Shown here: positions 37,189 through 46,568 of the stretch, one piece after another | How positions within the stretch are numbered: position 1 is the stretch's first letter | How the letters are laid out: the number at the start of each line of letters is the position of its first letter | From: Cellvibrio polysaccharolyticus | GTDB lineage: Bacteria; Pseudomonadota; Gammaproteobacteria; Pseudomonadales; Cellvibrionaceae | Assembly: GCF_015182315.1 (NCBI RefSeq) | Contig: NZ_PRDL01000001.1 | Span: 2,914,001 to 2,978,000, forward strand | DNA: 64,000 nucleotides | Direction of reading: 5' to 3' | Translations under genes and position numbers: made by a program | The notes under the pieces: model-generated | What the model was told of the DNA's origin: nothing | The model's input: only the letters and a program-made list of their open reading frames with translations | The model's database searches: none

Positions 37189-39555
37189 CTAACCAAACAG
37201 TGACAACTGGTTATCCAGCAATTGCTGCAACGATTGTTGGCGGAAATGCAAAATGGTATCTGCCACCGGCACCAATTGTTTATCTACATAATGTTGGTAA
37301 TCCAGCGGACTTTGCCGCGCCTGCAAGGGTTCTGCGCCGGAGGTGGTGATGACATATTCAATCCAGTCGCCGCGTCGCAATAACGCGCCGGTCCACTGAT
37401 GCAACTTGCGTGCAGCCTGCACATGCGGCGGTACATTTTTTTGATACTCGTGCAAATGACGTCGTAACCGCTTGCGATACACCAGCGCCTCATCGCACTC
37501 ACCCGCCAGCACCTTTCGCGTTACCTCGCGAACAAATTCTTCGTAGTCTTCTTCAAAAAAAATACGCGCATACAAGGTCATCTGAAAATCCCGCGCCAGT
37601 AACGTCCAATCCGTGCGAACGTTTTCCAGCCCTTTAAAAACCAGCTCGGGAGAACCGTTGTTATTCACGACCCCGGCGTAACGCTTTTTGGTGCCTTCAT
37701 CGGAACCGCGCATGGTCGGCATTAAAAATTTTACGTAGTGGGTTTCAAACTGAATTTCCAGAAAACTCTCGATGTTAAATTTTTCTTTCAGAGCATTCGA
37801 CCACCAGACATTTAGCTCCCGCGCCAGCCGCTGACCGATCACCTGACACTGCTGTTCGGATTTTGGCACGTGCGCGGCATTGGCCCATTCCACATGCACA
37901 AACAGCGAGTCGGTATCGCCGTAAATAACGCGGTAGCCCTGCTCTTCGATCCAGTCGCGACTCTGCTGAATAATTTCATGGCCGCGCAAGGTAATAGAAC
38001 TGCTGATGCGAGGATCAAAAAAACGGCAGCCGGTAGAACCCAGCACGCCGTAGAAAGAATTCATAATAATTTTAATAGCATGGGATAAGGGCGCGTTGCG
38101 CTGACGCTTGGCCAATTCGCGGGCTTCGGAAAAATGCCTGATCAATCCGGGCAGAATGTGGCCGTCCCTTGCAAAAAAAGCTTCATTGAAGCCTTGCACT
38201 ACACCATCCTCCGGCAGGTCACTGTGCTGTGCCAGCCAGAACGCACAAGGGTCAATTAAAAAGGTGCGCATAATACTCGGGTACAGACTTTTAAAGTCCA
38301 GCACCAGCACATTGTCGTAAATGCCCGGGTGGGAATTCATAACGTAACCACCGGGGCTGATCACGTCCGATTGCAGCTCGCCATAATTGGGCGCTACATA
38401 ACCGCGCCGGTGCAAACGCGGCAGATATAAATACTCAAATGCGGCAACCGAACCCCCGACACGATCCAGCAACAAACCGGTTAACTGGCTGCGTTCCATC
38501 GCAAAATGCAGCAATTTTTTTTCATCGAAAATTTGCCACACCAGCTTGCAATCCTGCAGGTTGTAAGCGGCCAGCGCCAGCTTGTCCTGCTGAAACAAGG
38601 TGGTGATTTCCTCGCCGCGATCATTGCCGGTTAGCAACTTGCCTTCGTCCAGCAGCTCAACAGAAACGTTTTGCAGGGAGAAACTGTCAAAGCGATAGTT
38701 GGCCGCTTTGAGCAGTTCAATACCATCCAGAATTTGCCGACCGGGAACGGTGACAAAACGGCGCCCCCCGTCGCCCTCTTCCTGCCGCCAATGTACCGGT
38801 TGCTGACCTCGCCCGAGCGCCAGCGATAACCCCAGCGTCTGGCTTAGGCATTCCAATACCCACAGGTCAAATTGCACCACATTCCAGCCGATAATAATGT
38901 CCGGGTCGTACTTTTCCAGCCATTGATAAAAAGCGCAGAGGCAGAGTTTGGCGTTGGCACAAAACTGTAATTGCCCGGTATTTTCGCCCTCACCCACCAT
39001 GAACACCCTGGCCACTTCATCACTGTAAACAGCAATCGAGTAAAGGCTTTTGGCGTCCATAGAGGTTTCGATATCGAGCGATACCATGCGCAGCCGGGGG
39101 CGGTAATCAATCGGTGTCAGCGGCGGATTCAATTGCACCTGAAAAGCATCCGCTGGCGCGGGCAGTTCAATGCGCGCGGCGGCAGTGATAAAACGTTCCA
39201 TCAGGAAACGCTCAGCCGGTCGAATGTCGGTTTCCCAACAGGAGATATTGGCGTTTTGCAGTTGTTGCTGTATGTCGCGGGCGAGCCGCTGGGTTTGACA
39301 ATAGAGTGCGCTTACCGGTGTGTTAACAAAGGTTTTTAAAGGAACGTCGGCGAGACGCCAGGCGGCTTTGCCGGGCTTGGCTTGTAATAGCAATTGCGTT
39401 ATTTTTTCGCTGTGCTCGCGGGGCACAAAGAAAACAATCTCCTGCCCGGTGATGCGCGTCCAGCGCGGCCCCTCCTCCGTCGCCCACCAGAAATCCAGCA
39501 CCGTGCCTTCGCGGGTATCGCGCCACTGACGTGTCAGTAAAAAAGCGTCCGTCAT
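37189..39555 (-). CDS. polB: DNA polymerase II (family B)
   Basis: 788-aa family B polymerase used in replication restart and translesion synthesis; usually SOS-regulated in E. coli. The 3'-5' exonuclease motifs are intact (SLDIETSM, GWNVVQFDLWVL, AAYNLQDCKLV). Polymerase motifs are also intact (DFKSLYPSIMRTF, KIIMNSFYGVLGS, YGDTDSLFV and KKRYAG). Length matches E. coli Pol II (783). No LexA-like palindrome was obvious just upstream of ATG 39555. Identification is firm. Confidence 0.97.
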   Translation of the reverse strand: MTDAFLLTRQWRDTREGTVLDFWWATEEGPRWTRITGQEIVFFVPREHSEKITQLLLQAKPGKAAWRLADVPLKTFVNTPVSALYCQTQRLARDIQQQLQNANISCWETDIRPAERFLMERFITAAARIELPAPADAFQVQLNPPLTPIDYRPRLRMVSLDIETSMDAKSLYSIAVYSDEVARVFMVGEGENTGQLQFCANAKLCLCAFYQWLEKYDPDIIIGWNVVQFDLWVLECLSQTLGLSLALGRGQQPVHWRQEEGDGGRRFVTVPGRQILDGIELLKAANYRFDSFSLQNVSVELLDEGKLLTGNDRGEEITTLFQQDKLALAAYNLQDCKLVWQIFDEKKLLHFAMERSQLTGLLLDRVGGSVAAFEYLYLPRLHRRGYVAPNYGELQSDVISPGGYVMNSHPGIYDNVLVLDFKSLYPSIMRTFLIDPCAFWLAQHSDLPEDGVVQGFNEAFFARDGHILPGLIRHFSEARELAKRQRNAPLSHAIKIIMNSFYGVLGSTGCRFFDPRISSSITLRGHEIIQQSRDWIEEQGYRVIYGDTDSLFVHVEWANAAHVPKSEQQCQVIGQRLARELNVWWSNALKEKFNIESFLEIQFETHYVKFLMPTMRGSDEGTKKRYAGVVNNNGSPELVFKGLENVRTDWTLLARDFQMTLYARIFFEEDYEEFVREVTRKVLAGECDEALVYRKRLRRHLHEYQKNVPPHVQAARKLHQWTGALLRRGDWIEYVITTSGAEPLQARQSPLDYQHYVDKQLVPVADTILHFRQQSLQQLLDNQLSLFG

Positions 39556-39631
39556 GAGTCAGGTTTCTGTGCAGGGAGATTGGGGAGAGCTGTTTATCCG
39601 AACAGTATATAGAGAAGACTCCCGCGGTTCC

Positions 39632-39661
39632 AATTTGGCACAGGAGAATTTGGCACAGGAG
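39632..39661. repeat. 15-bp exact tandem duplication
   Basis: AATTTGGCACAGGAG occurs twice without a gap (39632-39646 and 39647-39661), between polB and the GH97 gene. The second copy runs into a hairpin (39656-39685). Likely a replication-slippage duplication. Confidence 0.85.
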
Positions 39662-39685
39662 ACACAGGGCAGCCTATGTCTCCTG
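39656..39685 (-). terminator. Hairpin after the GH97 gene
   Basis: CAGGAGACA and TGTCTCCTG form a 9-bp perfect stem with a 12-nt loop, immediately after the GH97 stop on the reverse strand. There is no long T-run, so termination may be weak. Confidence 0.5.
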
Positions 39686-39691
39686 TTTTGA

Positions 39692-41701
39692 TCACTGCGC
39701 GTCAAGGCGAAGCACAAAGCCGCCCCAGGATGTCATAGCCACCGGGAAATCCGTCAGTTTGTCCAGGGTGATATTTTTGGCGTGCCAGGCTTCGCTGGCA
39801 TCATCGGTGATGAGCAGCCCCTGAGTCCCAATACCCGGCAATACCGATAGATCCAGCGTCAGGGATTTTTCTTTTTCTTCGCCATTGATACCGGCGATGT
39901 ACCAGGTTTTACCATGGCGCCGCGCCAGCACCGCCAACTCACCCGGGTGACCGGCCAGCAAACGGGTTTCATGCCATACCGCGGGCAGCTTTTTAAAGTA
40001 GTCCAGATAGCCTTCCGGCAATGACAACATGCTGTCTGCACTGTCGGCGATGTGTTGCACACCCGACTCGAATACAACCGCCAGCGCGGCTTCATGGGCA
40101 TTGCTGGTAAAACGTTTTACCGGTTGTTCGGCAAAGGCGACCGGGGTGTAATCCATAGAGCCGATCACGTTGCGCAGAAAAGGATGCAGGGCATTTTGCC
40201 AGGGCGCCTGACCACCGTAGGGCTGCTCGCCGGAGAAACTGTAAAACTCGCCGCCGCGCACGGCTTCCATGGTCATCAGGTTTGGCCAGGTGCGCTCCCA
40301 ACCGCGAGGGATGGTGCTGCCGTGAAAGTTGGCTAACAAATGAAACTCGGCGGCATCTTCCAGCAATTCAAGGTACTGACGAATAATGTCCTGCTTGTCG
40401 CTTTGGAAAAAATCTACCTTGATGCCTTTGACACCCAGCTTCTGCAGTTTGGCAAATTCAGCGCGGCGAATCTGGCGATCATCCATACGGTTGCGCGGTT
40501 GCTCGCCAATAAAATTATGCCGCCCGCCGGAGTTGTACCAGAAGAACAAACCGACATTACGCTCCTTCGCATAAGTCACCAGCTCTTCCATAATATTTTC
40601 ACTGATCAAGTTCCAGTTGGCATCTACCAACGAGTAACGCCAGCCCATGGTTTGCGCAAAATCGATAAATTTTTTCAGCGTTTGCGGGTTCTTGCTGGAG
40701 TCGTGGTCAGACCACCAGCTCCAGGAGGCAATGCCCGGCTCTATCCAACGGGTGTCCGCCACTTTGGACGCTTCTGCAAGATGAAAAACCAGGTTGCTTT
40801 CAACAATGTGGGCCAGTTGATCGCCGACAATAAACATCCGCCAGGGCATATTCCACGGCAGCGTAGACGCGGCAATGTTACTGCCAAAACCGGCCGCAGA
40901 GTCCTGAGTAGGCGGTGCTATTTTATAAATACCTTTGGTAGCAACCGGCTGCAAATGAGAGCCGTGAAAACCGGCATCAAGATTGGTTTCATGCAGCAGC
41001 GCCCACACATCACCGCGCTGAATCAATGAAGGAAAACCCCAACCCACGCCGAGTTCTTTGGGCGTTGCGGTGCCACTTTTTACTTTCAGGTAAGCGGTTT
41101 CGTAGGATGGATGAAAGATGGTAGAAAAATCGTAAGGCTGGCCAAAAAAATCCGCCTGTTCACCAACATTGAAAACCGTATTTTCTTCAATGACCTGATA
41201 ATAAAACAGGCTTTCTTCGGGCAGCCGATAGCGAAAAGCAACGCCTTCGTTGTAGGCACGCAATTGCAGCGTCAGCAGCAAGCGGGTTTCCGGATCGCGC
41301 ACGGTAATATCCAGACTGCGCCACGTCGCCTGATTCTCAAGGCGCTTGCCGGTCAGCATGGTGTACTTGTCTTCGCCGGAAGACACGGTGCTGGAGACAA
41401 ACTCCAATTTGCGGGAAAAATCGCTGATAACCGGCTTGAGTTGCAATACCTGCTGATTAAAGCGCTGCACTTTTAAACCCAGTGTTGACCAATCCAGCAG
41501 AGTTTCTGTGCGGTTATCGCGGTTGAAAGCTATACGATATTCCAGGCCATCACCCGAGGCGCGACGCACACTGATACGCTGGCGCTCGTCGGGCGAGCTG
41601 AGCGACCATTGTTCCTCGCTCCAGTTAGCGGCCTGAAGGGGTAAGCTGGCGAGCAACCCGACGCAGAGCGTGAAAAAAAATCCTGATAATGTTCCTGTCA
41701 T
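39692..41701 (-). CDS. Glycoside hydrolase family 97 (alpha-glucosidase/alpha-galactosidase type)
   Basis: 669-aa secreted GH97 enzyme; the signal peptide ends LASLPLQAAN. An N-terminal beta-supersandwich (about 25-300) is followed by a TIM barrel starting at ASWSWWSDHDSSKNPQTLK and GWRYSLVDANWN, and a C-terminal beta-domain. In the barrel, GIKVDFFQSDKQ carries an Asp (near residue 428), as in the retaining alpha-galactosidase branch (BtGH97b type). The inverting SusB-type alpha-glucosidases use a different carboxylate set. Also seen: ANFHGSTIPRGWERTWPN and MTMEAVRGGEF. It stands alone, with no transport gene adjacent. Family certain, specificity inferred. Confidence 0.93.
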   Translation of the reverse strand: MTGTLSGFFFTLCVGLLASLPLQAANWSEEQWSLSSPDERQRISVRRASGDGLEYRIAFNRDNRTETLLDWSTLGLKVQRFNQQVLQLKPVISDFSRKLEFVSSTVSSGEDKYTMLTGKRLENQATWRSLDITVRDPETRLLLTLQLRAYNEGVAFRYRLPEESLFYYQVIEENTVFNVGEQADFFGQPYDFSTIFHPSYETAYLKVKSGTATPKELGVGWGFPSLIQRGDVWALLHETNLDAGFHGSHLQPVATKGIYKIAPPTQDSAAGFGSNIAASTLPWNMPWRMFIVGDQLAHIVESNLVFHLAEASKVADTRWIEPGIASWSWWSDHDSSKNPQTLKKFIDFAQTMGWRYSLVDANWNLISENIMEELVTYAKERNVGLFFWYNSGGRHNFIGEQPRNRMDDRQIRRAEFAKLQKLGVKGIKVDFFQSDKQDIIRQYLELLEDAAEFHLLANFHGSTIPRGWERTWPNLMTMEAVRGGEFYSFSGEQPYGGQAPWQNALHPFLRNVIGSMDYTPVAFAEQPVKRFTSNAHEAALAVVFESGVQHIADSADSMLSLPEGYLDYFKKLPAVWHETRLLAGHPGELAVLARRHGKTWYIAGINGEEKEKSLTLDLSVLPGIGTQGLLITDDASEAWHAKNITLDKLTDFPVAMTSWGGFVLRLDAQ

Positions 41702-41831
41702 TATTATTTCCCCATTGACGTGAATGCCTCTGTAACCGATGCAACATAGTCAAAATGACAACAAAAAGGGAGCTTTTTAACGGTTTTTTTATCGACAGTG
41801 ACAGGTGAGCGTTGAATCGGCAGGAAAGAAT

Positions 41832-42758
41832 TCAGTTGGTGTGCTGGTAGGAAGCGGTGCGGTTACGGCCCAGTGATTTGGCAAAATACAGCGCTTTATC
41901 GGCAGCGGCGATAAGCTGGTCCTGGGTCATAAAATCTTCGCTGGCGATACCGCCACTGACGGTCAAAATACCATGAGGGCTCTTAACGTGCTGCAACGCC
42001 AGGCGGATGACCGATTCACGAACCCGCTCTGCTGCCTGAATGGCGCCACTGCCATCGGTATTGGGCATCAATAACAGCAACTCTTCACCCCCATAACGGT
42101 AAAGGCTGTCGCCGTGGCGCATGCTTTCAACCATGGTGTTGACCACCTGTTTCAACGCCTTGTCGCCATGCACATGGCCATAGTGGTCGTTAAAGGCTTT
42201 GAAATAATCCAGATCAAACAAGGTGATAGCAAAGCGCTGACCGGCGCGCCGGGTGTTGGCTGCCACTCGCACCAGATCCCCTTCCATGGCCCGGCGATTA
42301 CCAATGCCCAGCAGAGGGTCCTCAAGGGATTGCGCACGCAGATGCATGTTGTCGTCTATCAATTGCACCTGATTTTCGAGGATATCCACGTAAACGTTGA
42401 TCATATCGGTGTGGGTAACCATGCCGACCAGCAGCTGGTTATCATCAACCACCGGCAGATGACGAATCTTGTGGGTACGCGCCAGCTTCAACGCCTCAAG
42501 CAATGAGTCATTGGCATTTACGCAGAGGGGGTTAACAACCATGGCATCCGCAACCGGACGACTAACGGCGTCGCCGGCAACATTCATAAACACGCCTATC
42601 AGGTCACGCTCGGTGAGCAGGCCAACAACGCGCCCGGCCTCACTTACCACGACACAGGAATGGCTGTTGTGCCGCATGGTTTCAATTACAGGTCCCAGTA
42701 AATCGTCAGGAGAGGCCTCCGAGCCAATCGGTGTCATTAAATCTCTTACGGCGATCAT
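41832..42758 (-). CDS. CBS-pair diguanylate cyclase (CBS-CBS-GGDEF)
   Basis: 308-aa cytoplasmic protein with two N-terminal CBS domains (about 5-130; VVVSEAGRVVGLLTERDL and HLPVVDDNQLLVGMVTHTD) that may sense an adenine nucleotide, followed by a GGDEF domain. The active-site motif reads GGEEL, and an RxxD inhibitory site (RHGD) lies five residues before it, so product feedback is expected. Start: ATG 42758 has AGGA 6 nt upstream; the frame is open 20 codons further but without family resemblance. Confidence 0.93.
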   Translation of the reverse strand: MIAVRDLMTPIGSEASPDDLLGPVIETMRHNSHSCVVVSEAGRVVGLLTERDLIGVFMNVAGDAVSRPVADAMVVNPLCVNANDSLLEALKLARTHKIRHLPVVDDNQLLVGMVTHTDMINVYVDILENQVQLIDDNMHLRAQSLEDPLLGIGNRRAMEGDLVRVAANTRRAGQRFAITLFDLDYFKAFNDHYGHVHGDKALKQVVNTMVESMRHGDSLYRYGGEELLLLMPNTDGSGAIQAAERVRESVIRLALQHVKSPHGILTVSGGIASEDFMTQDQLIAAADKALYFAKSLGRNRTASYQHTN

Positions 42759-42910
42759 AAACGGTCCTGCAGGCAGGCTATGAAGCGTCGATGAAACCCT
42801 TAAGACCCGGAGATTCACCCGCTGTGGTCGTCAGGAGATAATTCGGGATAGTAGCACCATGTCGTCAAAATCGTTACCAAATTCCTTGTATAAAGCGTTT
42901 TTTATTGCCG

Positions 42911-43285
42911 CTATGAGGCAAAGCGCGACCAGCCAATAATGCCCCATATTAGAGCAGCGAGCAGAATGCTTAAAAATACCATAGCAGAACCAATATCTTT
43001 TGCCCTGCCGGAGAGCTCATGCAACTCAAACCCGGTACGGTCTACCACCGCTTCAATGGCGGAGTTGATCAGCTCGGCGATGAGCACGCCAAACAATGAG
43101 GAGATCAGCAGTATCAGCTCCACCGGGGTGACCGCCAGCCAGAAAGCAGAAGGCAGCAGCAACACCACCAGAATCAGCTCCTGACGGAAAGACTCTTCAA
43201 ACCGCCAGGCGGCGGCAAAACCTTTCATGGAATAGCCGAAGGCAGCAATGAGGCGGGGCAGCCCCCTTTTATCAGGTTTGGCCAT
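42911..43285 (-). CDS. dgkA: Diacylglycerol kinase (prokaryotic type)
   Basis: 124-aa inner-membrane enzyme phosphorylating diacylglycerol to phosphatidate. Three membrane helices are visible; the catalytic region is ELINSAIEAVVDRTGFELH followed by SGRAKDIGSAMVFL. Length matches E. coli DgkA (122 aa). Divergent from a PAP2 phosphatase gene, which makes a neat lipid-phosphate pair. Confidence 0.96.
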   Translation of the reverse strand: MAKPDKRGLPRLIAAFGYSMKGFAAAWRFEESFRQELILVVLLLPSAFWLAVTPVELILLISSLFGVLIAELINSAIEAVVDRTGFELHELSGRAKDIGSAMVFLSILLAALIWGIIGWSRFAS

Positions 43286-43414
43286 AATAAAAATTCATTT
43301 TTAAATCCAGAGAAAACACCGCAGCGTGCCGTTTAACAGGAGCCTGCCGGGCGTCACAGAAGTGTCATAAAGGCATGCTATTTGTGTGTCGTCATAAACG
43401 CGAAGGGTGACACT

Positions 43415-43951
43415 ATGAATACTTTTCTACAAAGAATCCATCACCTCGATACGCTACTTTTTTTGTGGCTGCATGTTACCAAACGCTATCCTTATCGCAA
43501 ATCGATTCGCTGGATTTCCCGCAGCGGCGATGGCCCTTTTTACATCTTCATTACCCTGATTATTTTGTTGCTCGACAGCCAACAAAGCATGGCGTTTCTC
43601 GCTGCCGGTTTGCTGGCTTACGTGGGTGAAGTTTCCCTTTATCTGCTCTTGAAAAATACCATTCGGCGAGACCGGCCAGCGGTGCGCATTGAAACCTATG
43701 AAGCCTGGATTGTTCCGTCGGATAAATTCAGTTTCCCCTCAGGCCACACCGCGGCTGCGTTTGTGTTTGCCTGTCTGCTGTTGCAGTTTTATCCGTTGTT
43801 TGCCGCACCGGCTTTTATCTGGGCGTCGCTGATTGGTGCCAGCCGGGTTTTACTCGGTGTGCACTACCCTAGTGATATCGCCGCTGGCGCGCTGTTGGGT
43901 TGCAGTTGCACGCTTACCGCTATTTTTCTCACCACCCCGGCACTTTCATAA
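43415..43951 (+). CDS. PAP2-family membrane phosphatase
   Basis: 178-aa inner-membrane phosphatase of the phosphatidate/undecaprenyl-pyrophosphate phosphatase family. All three motifs are intact: KNTIRRDRP, SFPSGHTAAAF and SRVLLGVHYPSD, with about five hydrophobic helices. I chose ATG 43415, since residues upstream do not fit. The stop overlaps the next start (TAATG), so it is translationally coupled to the glycosyltransferase-like gene. Divergent from dgkA. Confidence 0.92.
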   Translation: MNTFLQRIHHLDTLLFLWLHVTKRYPYRKSIRWISRSGDGPFYIFITLIILLLDSQQSMAFLAAGLLAYVGEVSLYLLLKNTIRRDRPAVRIETYEAWIVPSDKFSFPSGHTAAAFVFACLLLQFYPLFAAPAFIWASLIGASRVLLGVHYPSDIAAGALLGCSCTLTAIFLTTPALS

Positions 43952-45006
43952 TGAAAATTTTGTACGGCGTGCAAGCGACAGGTAACGGCCATATCACCCG
44001 CGCACGCATCATGGCGAAAGCGTTGGCGGCGGAAAATATTAACGTTGATTGGGTTTTCTCCGGGCGCGAGCCGGACGCATTTTTTGATATGGAGATCTTC
44101 GGTCATTACCGCCTGTTCCGTGGCCTGACCTTTGTAACCCGACATGGGAAAGTAGACTATCCGCGCACTTTGCTGAAAAGCGACTTGCTGCAATTGCGGC
44201 GGGATATCAACACACTGGATGTCAGCGGTTACGATCTGATCATCAGTGACTTTGAACCGGTTTCCGCCTGGGCGGCAAAAAAAGCCGGCAAAACGTCGCT
44301 GGGCATTTCTCACCAAAGTGCTTTTCTGCACCCGGTTCCGACTCAAGGTGCCAACCTGTTTACCCGTGGGTTTATGCGATTTTTTGCCCCGGTCAGCCAA
44401 CCGATCGGACTGCATTGGCATCATTTCCAGCAAGCTATTTTACCGCCGATGGTAGAAAACACCGGCCACGCTTGCTTGATCAACCAGGGCGAAATTCTGG
44501 TGTATTTACCCTTTGCCAGCCTGGAAGATTTTTTGCCGGCGCTGCGACCAATCAACACCTGCCAGTTTCACGTTTTTCACGGCGACCGCTACACGGGCAA
44601 TTTGCCCGCCCACATTCATTTACACCCCTTGTCACGGGATCACTTTCAACAAGCCTTGCACCAATGTGAAGGGGTTATTTGCAGCGCCGGTTTCGAGCTG
44701 CCCAGCGAAGCGCTACACCTCGGGAAAAAATTGCTGGTGCAACCGGTAGGCGGGCAAATGGAACAGCAATCCAATGCCCTTGCGCTGCAAGAACTGGGTT
44801 ACGCGCAGGTTGCACAAACCCTCAATGCGGTGTGCATCCGGGACTGGCTGGCCACGCCCCAACCCGATGCGAAACATTTTCCCGATGTTGCCGCTGCGCT
44901 GGCGAGCTGGATAAAGCAAGCCGACAGAATACCGCTTGCCAGCCTTGCCAACACGCTCTGGAACGCTCAAAAAGTGACACATAATACTCAAGCAACCAGG
45001 GAATGA
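43951..45006 (+). CDS. Glycosyltransferase-like protein (MJ1255/VC2487 family, GT-B fold)
   Basis: 351-aa protein resembling the MJ1255/VC2487 family of putative UDP-sugar transferases (related to MurG/GT28). N-terminal KILYGVQATGNGHITRARIMA provides the glycine-rich GT-B loop. C-terminal GVICSAGFELPSEALHLGKKLLVQPVGGQMEQQ (in parts) is the donor-site region. No signal peptide; peripheral membrane association is likely. Translationally coupled to the PAP2 phosphatase gene (1-nt overlap), suggesting a shared role in glycolipid or lipid-linked sugar metabolism. The exact reaction is unknown. Confidence 0.85.
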   Translation: MKILYGVQATGNGHITRARIMAKALAAENINVDWVFSGREPDAFFDMEIFGHYRLFRGLTFVTRHGKVDYPRTLLKSDLLQLRRDINTLDVSGYDLIISDFEPVSAWAAKKAGKTSLGISHQSAFLHPVPTQGANLFTRGFMRFFAPVSQPIGLHWHHFQQAILPPMVENTGHACLINQGEILVYLPFASLEDFLPALRPINTCQFHVFHGDRYTGNLPAHIHLHPLSRDHFQQALHQCEGVICSAGFELPSEALHLGKKLLVQPVGGQMEQQSNALALQELGYAQVAQTLNAVCIRDWLATPQPDAKHFPDVAAALASWIKQADRIPLASLANTLWNAQKVTHNTQATRE

Positions 45007-45097
45007 GTAAATGTGTAACGCCACATTAAAACCATTATTGACTGCGCAAAAATAGTGCTAGGCTGGGTGATCGAAAGTCCTTTCCCAGGGAAACGCC

Positions 45098-46186
45098 ATG
45101 AAAGAACTCTCCGGACGAGGCGCGCGATTCGTCAAACGTATCTATCCTGCGCGTGTTATTGGTCTGGGGCTGGGTTTTCTGGCAATCGCCGTAGCCATTC
45201 ATCCCCTCGCCCATCCGCCGGTTCTCTGGCTGCTCCTGTTTCTCAATGGTTTCGTCTGGCCGCATGTGGCTTACCAGATTGCCTTACGCAGCCCCAACCC
45301 CTATCAAACCGAACGTCAGAGTTTTCTTATCGACAGTGGCACTGCCGGCGTCTGGCTGGTGGCCATGGGGTTTAATCCGATACCCGGCGCACTGGTAACC
45401 ATGATGCTGTGGATGAATAACATGGCAGCCGGTGGCCCGGTGTTGTTTTTAAAAGGCGCGCTGGCGTCGGTGGCGGGTGTGCTGATAGGCGGGCTGGTAC
45501 TGGGGTTTCAATTACATATCAACACCGATATGCAGGTTGTGCTGGCTTGCCTGCCGCTGCTGCTGATTTATCCGTTAATGATTGGCGGCATTGCCTGGCG
45601 GCTGGCAATTCAGTTATCAGAGCAAAAAAAGGCACTGCAACACCTCAGCCGTATCGATGCACTCACCGGCCTTTACAACCGAGGCTACTGGCAAGCACGC
45701 GCCCAGGAAGAACAGGAGCGAATGAAGCGGCAACAGGGCAACGCGAGTTTGATCATGCTGGACATTGATCATTTCAAAAACATCAACGATCACCACGGAC
45801 ACGGCACCGGCGATATTATTCTTCAGGAAATTGCGAAAATTTTGCTGCACACCTCGCGGCAGGTGGATATTGCCGGGCGTTATGGCGGAGAGGAGTTCGT
45901 TATCTTGTTGCCGGATACCGACAAGGCCGGTGCAATGCAGGTGGCAGAGCGATTGCGCACCACCATCGCGCTGCATCATTTTATTGATACCAGCGGCCCG
46001 ATCGCGCAAACCATTAATTCAACCATCAGCATTGGCGTGGCCGATTTGTCGCAGGTGGGTAATTTTTCAGAATGGGTACGAGCGGCGGATATGGCGTTGT
46101 ACACGGCGAAACGCCACGGCCGAAACCGCAGCATTTGTTTTCAGCAATATATGGTCAGTAATCGACCTTCTTGCGAAAGCGCTTGA
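45098..46186 (+). CDS. Membrane diguanylate cyclase with MASE2 sensor (AdrA/DgcC-like)
   Basis: 362-aa inner-membrane enzyme making c-di-GMP. The N-terminal ~180 residues form a MASE2 domain with about six helices (RIYPARVIGLGLGFLA, LNGFVWPHVAYQIA, NPYQTE). The GGDEF domain starts at SRIDALTGLYNRGYW and has the active GGEEF motif with an RxxD inhibitory site (RQVD) five residues before. AdrA-type cyclases drive cellulose and biofilm formation in enterobacteria; that role is inferred here. The 3' end overlaps arfB (opposite strand) by 32 bp. Confidence 0.93.
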   Translation: MKELSGRGARFVKRIYPARVIGLGLGFLAIAVAIHPLAHPPVLWLLLFLNGFVWPHVAYQIALRSPNPYQTERQSFLIDSGTAGVWLVAMGFNPIPGALVTMMLWMNNMAAGGPVLFLKGALASVAGVLIGGLVLGFQLHINTDMQVVLACLPLLLIYPLMIGGIAWRLAIQLSEQKKALQHLSRIDALTGLYNRGYWQARAQEEQERMKRQQGNASLIMLDIDHFKNINDHHGHGTGDIILQEIAKILLHTSRQVDIAGRYGGEEFVILLPDTDKAGAMQVAERLRTTIALHHFIDTSGPIAQTINSTISIGVADLSQVGNFSEWVRAADMALYTAKRHGRNRSICFQQYMVSNRPSCESA

Positions 46187-46568
46187 CGTCGCCGCGCTTG
46201 GTTTTGCCCTCCACACGACGGACTACCGATGCCCGGGTAGGACGAGTTGGCCGGCGCGGTTTTGGCTGCGACACAATACTGCGAATTAACTCCGCAAGAC
46301 GCAACAGCGCATCCTCGCGATTCTTTTCCTGGGAGCGAAAGCGCTGTGCTTTGATCACCACCACACCGTCCGAGGTAATGCGCTGATCGCTCAGTGCCTG
46401 CAAACGGGTTTTGTAATCGTCCGGCAAGGAAGAGGCAGGAATGTCGAAGCGCAGGTGAACCGCCGACGACACCTTGTTGACGTTCTGACCACCGGCGCCC
46501 TGCGCGCGCATCGCCAGCATTTCAATTTCATGATCCGGCACAGCCAGATGCTCGGTAATCACTAACAC
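46155..46568 (-). CDS. arfB: Alternative ribosome-rescue factor / peptidyl-tRNA hydrolase ArfB
   Basis: 137-aa protein (YaeJ) that releases nascent chains from ribosomes stalled without a stop codon. The catalytic GGQ is in RAQGAGGQNVNKVSSAVHL, and the basic tail (RRPTRPTRAS...KRFRKKV) is the mRNA-channel sensor. GTG start 46568 has AGGA 7 nt upstream and overlaps the end of rseC by 7 nt; its 3' end overlaps the MASE2-GGDEF gene on the opposite strand. Confidence 0.95.
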   Translation of the reverse strand: MLVITEHLAVPDHEIEMLAMRAQGAGGQNVNKVSSAVHLRFDIPASSLPDDYKTRLQALSDQRITSDGVVVIKAQRFRSQEKNREDALLRLAELIRSIVSQPKPRRPTRPTRASVVRRVEGKTKRGDVKRFRKKVDY

